Positions 44,701 to 56,700 of a stretch of DNA of 64,000 nucleotides are shown piece by piece. The position numbers and the translations under genes were made by a program. The first letter of the stretch is position 1. Each line of letters starts with the position of its first letter. Origin of the DNA: Liolophura sinensis (lineage: Eukaryota; Mollusca; Polyplacophora; Chitonida; Chitonidae); NCBI RefSeq assembly GCF_032854445.1, contig NC_088304.1:10303704-10367703 (forward strand), in the 5' to 3' direction. Below the pieces are notes generated by a model. It did no database searches. It worked only from the letters and a program-made list of their open reading frames with translations, and had not been told where the DNA came from.

Positions 44701-47700
44701 CTATGGGGAATGTAAAACGTCTTATATAAATTAAATTGTCGGCTTCGGGGGCAGTAGATCTAGTGTCAATCCTGGGTTGGGTCACACTTAAGACCTTAAA
44801 AGATGAAGTTGAAACTTCCTCACTTGGCGTTCAGCATGAAGGGGATAGTGCAACGACTCGTTGACCCGTATCAGTATAATGGCTCGGGTGGGGTAGCTTA
44901 CTTGCCTTTTGTAATTCGTCTCAGTGAAGCACTCTAGATAAAAGAGCGCTGGAAATCCGTCCTGCAACAAGGAGGCACATTACATGCACTATAAAGACAT
45001 TGTTAAGTACTGTGTTAAACCCTAAACACTTACTCAATCCAAAAAACAAAAAAATTCTGGAGTTCAATATTGAACACCTCGTAGGATTTTGTTGTAAAGT
45101 AAAGTAATTACAAGAGATGTGTCTTTTATGTGTTAGACAACACCATTCCACTGACCGTTGCATATGCTCCACATATGCATACTAGACGAAGAACTCTTAG
45201 CTTACTTGCTAGAATTGAGCAAGGAACATCTCATCTTTGCCACTTGTGTCTAGCCAATGACCCAGCCTCTGTCTTTCATGCTAACCAGAGACAAACAGAG
45301 AGGCAGGTGTAAAAATCATTTCTGTTAAGGTGAGCTGTTTTTTAACAATAAATGTCTCAATTTTCTGTTTATCCTCAGATCATCTGAGACACCTGTCAAA
45401 GTTAGTAAGGAGCTGTGTAGTTTTGTGTTTCTTTTGCTGTCACCATGGCCAGCTCACGTTGTTGATGTTCTGATACAGAGTTCCCTCCCCTGCTCACCAG
45501 ATGTCACCACAGTTCTACCACTGGCAAGGTAGGTGGTATACTATCAATATGCCTGTGATATTGCTGATGTGTTGCCGTAGTCTAATGTTTGCAGATGGGA
45601 CAGGTGGTCAGTAACTTAGCAGAAGTCGGTGGTGTGGCCTAGAGTTATTCCCCTTGCCAACCAGACTGCAATTGTACAAGTGAAAAATTCTTAAACACGG
45701 TGTTGAACAGCAATCAGATAAATGAATCAGTTATTATGTTACCTTCGAGATTCATAGAAAACTATGCCATCTCATCTCTATGCCTGATTGTTCTTGCAGG
45801 AAATGTTTGAAGTCCCCGCCAATAAAACCTGACTGCAGGACTTACACAAAATACGTGGTTTGTTTGCGATCGATAGTGTCAGCATTAGGAGAGGAAGTGA
45901 AAGACATCTGTCAGGTATGTCATGCTCAAATTTTGATGGATTTTTTTCATCCTGATCAAGGGAGAAATCCTCCTATTCCATTAGAAAAACTTTCATCCCA
46001 CAGTTAATCTTGATGTTGTAGAGACCTAGTAGAGGCTTGTCCTCTGCCGATCCAATCAAATTCCAGCTGATATTTAGTTGATAAGTGAAGTCTGATCTAT
46101 CATTGGTTTATGTGGTGAAACGATTTTGATTGGCGCTACCATCTGATCTTATATTTTAGAGAAGCTAAGTTTGCTCTATCTCTTATTTTAATGATTTTGA
46201 TTGACATTAATGGTTGACCTCTTTGACCAAAGACTCTCGGAAAGACTTGATGTAGATTTTTCTTCAGATTTTGTTAAAGTAGATCCCCAATGCTGCGTCT
46301 TCCAAACTGCAGATAGGTCGTTTTATGTCCCCTGAATCTATTCCGATTACTTACAACATTTGGTTATCAAACATCAGAAAGTTTCCACTATGATCGAGCC
46401 ACCATGTGACATCACAGCGGTACATTCGCCATCTGAGGCTTCACTATGTGTACAACACAGAGAACATCAGACAAACGCTAAATGTGAGTTCAAGTCCAGC
46501 TCATGTCGGCTTCCTCTCTGGCCGTAAGTGGGAAGGTCTGCCAACAACCTGCGGATGGTCGTGGGTTTTCCCTGGGCTGTGCCCGGTTTCCTCCCGCCAT
46601 AATGGTGTCCGCCGTCGTATAATTGAAATATTCTTGAGTATGGCGTAAATAAATAACTAAAACAAACGTTATACAGCGAGTTTCGAGATTATTCCATGTC
46701 CAAATGTGACTTGGAACTTCAATAATACAATGCAGGACACTTCAACGCCGTTGCCCTACAACGGCCACAAGGCTACAGAGTGGCCCTCCAGCTCAGTTCA
46801 CAACTCACCTACAGGCCCTGCTGTCTGCATGTGATACCCCACAGCATGCCCTACCTCGAAGCCTGTAAGGGAAGCCCCAGACAAAATTTAAGTTGGCATT
46901 TCTATGTGTTACCAATTGCTGTTTTCATTCAATGTAATTCAGACCTTATCTATTTTTGCCGGTGATACTTTTTTTAAAACGTGAAAAAAAGACTAGCTTC
47001 ATTGTTACTTTCACCTGTGTTGAGTGACGGATACTTTGAGTGTTGTCGCTGTAACTCACAATCAGCTGGCCGGCCTTCATGGGTCCTCGTGTCGCAGCAG
47101 GTATTGCTTGACTTGGCTATACTGACCAGGGTAAAATTTTGATTCATGGCATGAGGGCAGATCATTGCATTTGCAAGAGTTCAGGAATAAAACATAAGGC
47201 AAGTTATTTAGAAGAGAGTTGGAAACAGACCTGAAGCGACACAGATACTCAGCATCCGAAAACATGATGTTGTGGGACTCATGCTACTCATTCATATGGT
47301 ATAGAGGCAAAATGTGATTTGGGTTACGTTCTCGGAAGTCGCAGTGTTCTCGGGTTATAGAGAAAACTGGATTATGATTTCTCAGTATGTACGATTTTGC
47401 TTAGTTTGGACTGCGATATCTTGGTTATGCAACATCACAAAGACAACAAGCTTTTAAAACTTAATGTGGGATACTTTATCGATGTGGGAAGGCCTGCCAG
47501 AAACCTGTGGATGGTCGTGGGTTTTCCCTGGGCTTTGCCCGGTTTCCTCACGCAGGCTGCCATCGTGTAAGTGAAATGTTCTTGAGTTCGCCGTAAAACA
47601 TCAATCAGATGAACATTTGGGTTGGTGTTGTCTTCTCAAGTGACGAAGTTCAGCATGTTGTTGTTGTTGTGAGACATTTGCGCTTTGTGACAGTGGATGA

Positions 47701-50700
47701 TCTGTTGTGTTGATGTTGTTTGGCAGGTGGCCAAATCTGTGAAAGCTCCAAAGTCTTACCTCAGCTGGCTGCGCGAGCAGAGAGAGGATCTTCTAGACAA
47801 CTTGCCGGAGGACCGAAAGTTCAAAGGGCGTGTCATCACCCAATTTCTACTTCATGAAGCAGATGATGCTTTGATTGATGGGTTACTGGATGTAAGTAAA
47901 ACTATCACTGGGTGACAGCAGAAAGTAATGTCAGAAAAAAAAAAAAAAAAACAAGCTGTGTGTTAACCTTTTTTTTTAACGATAATAGATATACATGTCT
48001 TCTCTTTCATTCCAAAATATGAAGAACATGATTTCTACAGACACACTGGCTTTGATGGTTAATGGATTGGCTCACTGTGACTGTCACGTCCTTGACCCAG
48101 GAGGTTGAGGGTTCAAATCCAGCTTGTGCTGTTTTGACAGGTCGGTTTAGTCGAGCCACTTTTGTTTTGTCCACTCGTAAACCAGACTGCCCTCATGTAA
48201 GCGAGAAAAAATACAGGACAGCAGAACGTACGTTATTTTATCTGAGACATATTTCTGAGTGATGAGGACTTTTACCGCCCCAGTCTGACCTTGTGCTGAC
48301 TGATTGGATTTTCTCTGACAGAGTCTCTACTAAGTACTTTTTTCAGGGACTTTGTGATAAAATGTCAGTTCCATTCTTAGGGGCATTCAGATTGTGTTTT
48401 GAAGAACATTATTGCAGATCACTAGCATTCCACCAAAATGCGTGGATAAATCTTTGTGTCACAGCTTGTTACTGAAGTGTCAAAGGTCGGGGGTTTACTA
48501 TTCAGAGTCCAGTTTCCTTCTCGTATAAAACTTATATATGTAGAACACAATGTACACAGGACTTGTTTTCACAGATTTTGACTGAAGAGCTCCCTGAAGC
48601 AAGGGAAGCCACTGAACAATCCGTGAGTGATGACCTTACCAAGCAGAAGAGTTTGGCTGAAGAAACCCCATCAGAGGATATGCCTCTGTTCTATGTGGAC
48701 AAGAAAGGAAAGGATGATAAGGTAACTACTACTGCAGCATAGCACTCTGGTCACTGTGGTGCAAAGTAAGGCCGAGAAAAAAATGTCTTTTTGTCAAAAA
48801 ATTTAGGGTAGGTAGCTAGGGATTTTTTTTTTTTACATCCAAGCGGAAGGCATACAGACAAATCGGAACTGATAAATCTCTGTTTTTACTGCTGGATGTA
48901 GCTGATCCTGTAATACAGATGTTGGATGTAGCTGATCCTGTAATACAGATGTTGGATGTAGCTGCTCCTGTAATACAGATGTTGGATGTAGCTGCTCCTG
49001 TAATACAGATCTATTACAATAGAAAATCCTTAGAACATTCCAATATGTGCCTTTGCTGGAAAGTTAGGGTATGAGCGACTAACTTGTTGTTTTATACCAT
49101 AGTCAAGAGTATTTCCCTTTCATACAGTGAGCGAGTGCCTGGGGTTAAAGTCGTACTCAACAGTTTTTCAGTCATATGACGATGAAGGGATCCTTAGGGT
49201 GTATGTAATGTGCCTACTTGTTGGAGGACGGATTTCCATCGCTCTTTTGTCTAGTGCTGCTTCAATGAGACGACTTACCGAAGGCAAGTTAGCCTCCCTG
49301 CCCGAGCCATTATACCGATACTGCCAAACAGTCGTTGCACCATCCCCTTTATGCTGAACGCCTAGCGAGGAAGTTACAACTCCCTCTTTTAAAGTCTTAG
49401 GTGTAACTCCACCCAGGATTAATCCTGGATCTACCGCTATCCGGGCCAGTCACTTTAATACAAAACCACTCATCATTGGCAAGCCTGTAACAACTCCCCC
49501 ATTTGAATTATACAGTGGTGAAGGGCAGGTCTCAAGTATTTTGTGAACTGGTGACACACAGACAAGGAAATTGCGACAGATAGGTGCTTGGATACGATGA
49601 GGACAGGAATGAAGTCCCAAAATGTTCAGGAATAAAATAGTGTGGGCCTACCAGTACCTGGACACTTTTGCAGAAGGGAGCCTTTTTTCTTTGTCCATCA
49701 GAACATCAAATGCCGTTCTAGGCGTGACCTTCGATGTGGAGTTCACCGAAGCCATATTCGCGTATTTCCACAACACAGATCAGACGGGAAAGGGAACGGG
49801 ACAAAACTCAAATAAAATAATTTTATAAAAATAATTAGAATCAGGAGGAAAAAATAGGGTCGCTCGGGTGGCCAGGAACTCAACATATTTTCTTTTAGGC
49901 CTAATTGTGGGCATGATTGATTTATTTTACTTGAACAACAGTGACCAGCATTGTGGTGGGAGGAAACCAGGAAGAGCCAGGGGAAACCCACAACTATTCT
50001 ATTTATTTATTTGATTGGTGTTTTACACTGTACTCAAGAATATTTCACTTATATGACGGCGGCCAGCATTATGGTGGGTGGAAACCGGGCACAGCCCATG
50101 GGAAACCCACGACCATCCGCAGGCTGCTGGCAGACCTTCCCCACAACTATTCTAAGCTTGCCGGCAGACCTTCCCACGTACGATTGGAGGGAAGGCAATC
50201 CGAGCACAGGAAGGCTATGTGAGAGGCTCCTGGGAAATTGTGTTAGGCCACAAAGTCCCTATAAGCTTGATTGCAGCTGTTCGGTCAATATTCCACAAAG
50301 CTTTTTTTGACTGAGTTGATTTACACTATAACTACCATGGTAACGTTTTTCTTAAACATATGTTGCCATGGTAGTTACTACCAACTGAGCTTACGTTTGA
50401 TTTGTCAAGCCACACCAATATCCCTCAAGCGTAAATATGTCATCAGTTGTTTGCTGTAAGGCATTGTTGGTAAAAGCTGGGTTTATCCTGCGTTTGCTAA
50501 GTTAAGAGGGAGACCTTTGAATTGTGGATGCACAATTTGGCGCACAATGGTGATTATGTGGCAAAATAGCAGCAAAATTTAATAAAAACCCTGGAAAACT
50601 GCAACCAGATGATGAATAAAAAATGGCGCCTTCACGCTCAGGTTTTGCCCAGAATGCACCAGTGGAAATAAGCAGTGAGGTAATTATGGGTCAAGGCTAT

Positions 50701-53700
50701 TGTTACTGAAAATGTCTGTCTTAGGTGTGTTTTATATGAACATCCTCAGTTCAGTTTTGTTTGTTTCCAGGGAAACCAGGGTGTGAAGAATGGCAATGAG
50801 GGTACGATGGGAGATAAAGATGGTTCGGAGGTCATCGAGGTCATTGAAGTTGACCTCTCTGGTTTTGACATGCAACCCAATGAGGATGCTTTGCTACATT
50901 TGAATGAAGACAGTGATCTGGATGATGTTGACGAAGGCAATGATTTGGATGACGTTGACAAAGGCCGTGATTTGGATGACATTGAGGAAGGCAATGATTT
51001 GGATGATGATAATGAAAGCAATGATTTAGTGATTGATGATGATGATAATGATGGTGATGGTGCACTGGCGATGAAAACGTATCTTAATGCAGCTGCTTGT
51101 GATGTTGATGATGGTGATGAAGACAGCGATGTGGAAGTTATAGACATAGCTGAAAATAAGGCTGATGACAGCGATATGGAAGTTATAGACATAGCTGAAA
51201 ATAAGGCTGATGACAGCGATGTGGAAGTTATAGACATAGCTGAAAATAAGGCTGATGACAGCGATGTGGAAGGTATAGACATAGCTGAATATAAGGCTGA
51301 TGACAGGGATGTTAAAGGGGATGATGCAGATGGCCTTGTGCATAAAGATAATAAGGATGTAGACAATGCAGACTGTGATTCTGATGACAGTAATGATGAT
51401 GATGATGATAAAGCTGAAACCCAGTCTAGTGATGAAGATACTGCTGTAAGTGTTTCATACTGTACAGTTCACATTAACATTAAATGACAAGCCTGGAAAT
51501 AGCTGGTGCAGGACAAAATGGCAAATCTTCCTGCTATTCGCTTCGATAAAAAAAGTTACACGTTATTTATTTGGCAGTTTTGTCTCGTACCAAATAGTTG
51601 GCTACAGTCCAAATGTATGTCCTTGTCTTCTGGGTTGGTTTTTTTTTTTTTTGTTTTCTAATTTTGTTGACAGAAAATTTCATTGCAGCATCTATAATCC
51701 TTCCGAAGCCCATGATCTTAGTTTGAAATGTGCTGAAATTTCTGTCGGTTTTTCTGCTATCAGCTGGCCATTTGCCAATGTTTCCTGGTTTGTATGCAGC
51801 TTTGAATACACAGAATGCCCTGTAATTGTGTAGGTGTACTCTGACTTCCTCTAGGAGAAATGTATTTCCAGAACCTTTGATAGTGTATATGTGAAAGCTG
51901 GCATGACTGATAAGACCATTTTACATTGCTTTAAGGTTGTATAACAGTAGAATATTTATTGCAAGATAGCCTGGAAAAGCGAGGAAAAAGCCTTGCAGTT
52001 TGAAATTTGTAAGGGTTTTGAATCCCTGGTGTTTCTGCCTCTGTCTTGCATTAGTACGTTTAACAGGTACATGTAAACCATATCACTGATCCATAAATAT
52101 ATAAATTTAAAAAGTTGAAGTGGACTATACAATATTTTGTCTTAGTGATGTTTCTGTGTGATGACCTTGTCTGACCTTGTGCTGACTGATTCAACTTTCT
52201 CTAGTCTAACCTCTATCTCAGACCTATTGTGGCAACTTTCTGTAATATAACCTCCTCTATCTCCGCCCTAGACTGGCAACTTTCTCTAATGTAACCTCCT
52301 CTATCTCCGCCCTAGACTGACAACTTTCTCTAATATAACCTCCTCTATCTCCACCCTAGACTGACAACTTTCTCTAATATAACCTCCTCTATCTCAGACC
52401 TAGACTGGCAACTTTCTCTAATATAACCTCTTCTATCTCATACTATACTGACAACTTTCTCTGATATAATCTCTATCTCAGACCTAGACTGGCAACTTTC
52501 TCTAATATAACCTCCTCTATCTCAGACCTATACTGGCTACTTTCTCTAATGTAACCACCTCTATCTCAGACCTAGACTGGCAACTTTCTCTAACATAACC
52601 TCTTCTTTCTCAGACCTAGACTGGCAACTTTCTCTAATATAACCTCCTCTATCTCAGACCTAGACTGGCAACTTTCTCTAATATAACCTCCTCTGTCTCA
52701 GACCCAGACTGGCAATAAACCATTAACAGCACTCTTGGTCTAATTTCAGTCAATCTGTTATGAAGTTCATCGATATTCACCTTCATCCCACCAGTTTGGC
52801 ACACTCCTTAAATGGCGGTGCCTGTGAAACACTATACACGATGTAGGAAAGTTTGTCCGTTGATTGCCAAAGACCAGTGGTTTATTTCGGTCACTCTGGT
52901 GTACTTCACCTATCATTAATAGTCTGACCGCTTTCCTGCAAGTGAAATATTCTTTATTATTTGATTATTGTGTTTTTTTAGTAATACCAATCAATTTCAG
53001 ACGGAAAGATACGTACCCAAATTCCTTCACATCCTCGCATATGAAAGAGAAACTTTCGAAGCCATTTTCGCTCATGTCAAATTTTGATTTTGGAGGCAAA
53101 TCTACATTGGTTGGATTGGCCTATTCAGGGCTCATAAAAAATATGATTTTATCAGTCTGCACAGCATAATGCCTTCAGAATATGCTTGAATGAACACCTT
53201 GCAAACTTGCAAAAGGTTGAAGGAATTACAGTACATAAAGTTAAAAGCTACAACTTATTTTTGTTTCACACTTATTACATCTCAATTGTATTGCAGATTG
53301 GTAAAAGGTGGACGAACACAAAATCAAGGGCAGATGCAGTCCTCTCCAGAACGTAACCGTCATGGCACAATCTCTGTTCCGTTCACTCGTGTCCGAACTC
53401 GATCAATGACCTCTGTAGAAAGCAAAGATACTGACAGTTCAGTAAAATTAAAAACAATTGATGGAATTAGTCTATCGCAGAAGAACAATGGAAAACCAGA
53501 AGAGGGTTTGACTGAAAGCCCTAGTCACATGACCAGACAACGTAGCCATGGTGACAAATCCAGCCCATGCTGGAGTTTGACTGAAAGCCCTAGTCACATG
53601 ACCAGACAGCGTTGCCATGGTGACAAATCCAGCCCATGTCGTTTGTGTGCAGAGCCTCATTCTGATTCAACCTGTGGGACAGCTGCTCTCCCAAGTGGAG

Positions 53701-56700
53701 ATGATGTAGAGCACAGTGCATCCAAGAAGACAAAGCGTACTTTAGAGAAAGAGTTCCCTGAGAAAGAGACCAGAAGTAAAATGGCGACCAATACAGTAAG
53801 TAAGTATGAAAGTAACAGATAATATGAAATATGCTAAATTATGAAGTAAGGTTCATTATACAGACATCTGAAAACTATGTGTGAATAATACTTTTATTAA
53901 TTTTTTTAGATTTATGGAAAGGCATTTAAAAATTTGAATTCTGTTGTGGGCTTTATGCGCCATACTGGCAGTATCTAGGAACTCTGACCTCACATCTCCT
54001 TTTTTTCCTAATTTTGACCACAAGGAAGGAATATTTGTGAACATTATTTCAGTAATCTTTTAGTCATGGATAAAAAGAGTTATTCCAACACTCAGGGTTG
54101 TGATTAGAGTTGGAAAATCTTCCTGTGACATCAGTTTTCCTAAACTCTGATAGTATGGTCCGTAAAGCCCTCCTTAGAATTCAAAATTCGAATGCCTCTA
54201 TCTCTCTTCACCAAAAATTTACAAACATAAACGGAAGTATGTATATGCATAGTTTTAAGTGGTGTATTAAGTGAAGCTTACTTTGGTTTTTAGAGGTCTT
54301 TTCCTTTAAAGTGAACATATGAATACTGTAAGTGGTCTAAGCACTTTTATAGGCTATTGTACATCATAGAGTATTAGTTTAGGTGCTTCATCTTATGACA
54401 TCATTTTTACTTTCCAGGCAAACTTCAGAATGAATTTCTGAGCATATATATGTAGAGAACTCTCAGAATCTGGAAAAATGAGAATTATAGTCATGGACAA
54501 AATTTTAGGTCATTTTAAAATCGAGAAGCCATAGTTCTTTGCTGTAAAGCTTATTTCATTTTATTTTGTTTAAAATATCTATTATTTATTACAGGTAATA
54601 CTGATTGCCTGTGTATTAGTGACCTGTCAATGTGTATGATTAGTGAAATTATATTACGGAAGAAAATGTGCTGAATTCTTTGCTACAAGCCTTTTTCTTT
54701 TCGGCGTCTGGCTTTTTTGATATTCCCTCCCCTACCCATAAAACTAACTCTTGTATAAGTGAAATATTAGTGAATACCTGTAGTCTTCATTAGCAAGTGA
54801 CTGGACGTGTAACATACCACCAAGCAGCCTGTGGTGAAGAATAAGGAAACTGATAGTGTGCAGAAGTGTGTGAGAGATGTCTCTGAGTGATGAGGATTCT
54901 TACCGCCCAGTCTGACCTTGTGCTGACTGATTGGATTTTCTCTGACAGAGGCGATTTCAGCCATTTCAGTCAGTTGTCTATGTATTTGTTACCATTTAAA
55001 AACAGCTGTTTGGCACCCTCTTTTAAGGCTAGGACTGTTTGTTCAGCCTTTTTAGGGCTGTTTGGACACCCTCTTTAGGGCTGTTTGGACACCCTCTTTA
55101 GGGCTGTGGACACCCTCTTTAGGACTGGTTGGACACCCTCTGGGGCTGTTTGGTTAGCCTTTTTAGGGCTGTTTGGACACCCTCTTTAGGGCTCGGACAC
55201 CCTCTTTAGGGCTGTTTGGCCAGCTTTAGGGCTGTTTGGTTAGCCTTTTTAGGGCTGTTTGTACACACTCTTTCAGGCAGCTGTCACTGCTCTGCTATCC
55301 TTATGCATACAATAAACAATCATAGTTTTGGCCTTTATAACAATTTTGGTCTTTTTTGTTGATTTAATGGGAAGATCTTAGTGCTATATAATCAGGGGAT
55401 AACATCTGTATATCTGTTTTACTTTTTGGGGGTTTAGAGGTCAGTATTTGAATGTATGACATAACATTATGCAGTTTTACAAACTGCTCAGTCAGTTGAG
55501 CTACCCTTATTCTCAAAACATTCTCTTGTTTAGGGCTGTTTTGGATAATCTCTTTAAGGTTGTTTGGACGCCCTGTTTGTTATTTTGTTCAGATAATGTC
55601 TTTATGGCTGTTTGGACAGCCTCTTCACTGCTGTTTTTACATCTTCTTTACGACAATTTAGACATCCTCTTTACGACAATTTAGACATCCTCTTTAAGGC
55701 GGTTTGAACACTGTCTCAGGGCTGTTTGGACACTGTCTTAGGGCTGTTTGGACACTGTCTTAGGGCTGTTTGGACACTGTCTTAGGGCTGTTTGGATGCC
55801 CTCTTGTTTGAGAGCAGGTTGGACTTGAATAACTTCTCAGATGAGCTCAGCACAAAAAGTAAATTCTTTTCAACATGATATTTGAGTGAGGCAGCACCTT
55901 TTGTTTGGCATGATGAACACTCAAAATGGAGACTGTAATAATATTAAAAATATGGTAAAAACTTCAAACATACTACTCATTCAAACTGTCTTTTACACTA
56001 CAGGAAGGGAGACGACCTTCACCGACCTCCAAGGTCAGATCACAAGCAGGTTCCAGAAGGAGTTTGGCTCAGCGCAAGAGTTTGTCTGTGACGAAATCCA
56101 AAAGTAGGTATATTTACATAGTTAATTACTTTATTTATCAGCAAAATAGTCAAGACTAAAAACATAAACAGGGTTTATAAACCTGTGAAGTTTTCCAACT
56201 CATTTAGAGGAATGTAAAGTTTTTTTCAAGGTCTAAACTATAAGTTGCCTTGAATTGCCCTCAAGCTTGTATAAAACAAAGTATTATCGAGTTTTGAAGT
56301 GAAAAGGAACCGGATTTAAAACAGGACTGGGTTGTGACATTATTGAAATGTGAATAATTTGTCATTACCTTTGTTCATAAATCTGACCATTTAATTGTCA
56401 TTTCAGTGTTCTTGTACAGAATAAAACAAGAATACAACAATGTAGAAAGCTAACTCATTACAGAGCGTTGTTGTTGTTGTTGTCTTTTTAAATCCACATG
56501 CTGGTCAGGTACCTGTGGAAGGCTGATGGTTTTATATGTGCTCTACAAACCTGACAGGTGTCGGATTAATAAGTTAAATGTTGGGTCGGCGTTAAATTTT
56601 GTTCATGACTAAGTTAGTCTTTTTACCCGATTCTGAGAAATCAGTTTATGTTAGGAAGGTGTTTTCAGGTTCTTTGGTTTATTTGATTGGCGTTTTAAGC

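Noticed and set aside
50746-51366. 206-aa Ser/Thr-rich minus-strand ORF
   Set aside because: Antisense shadow of the acidic repeat exon, which has proper splice sites and phases on the plus strand.
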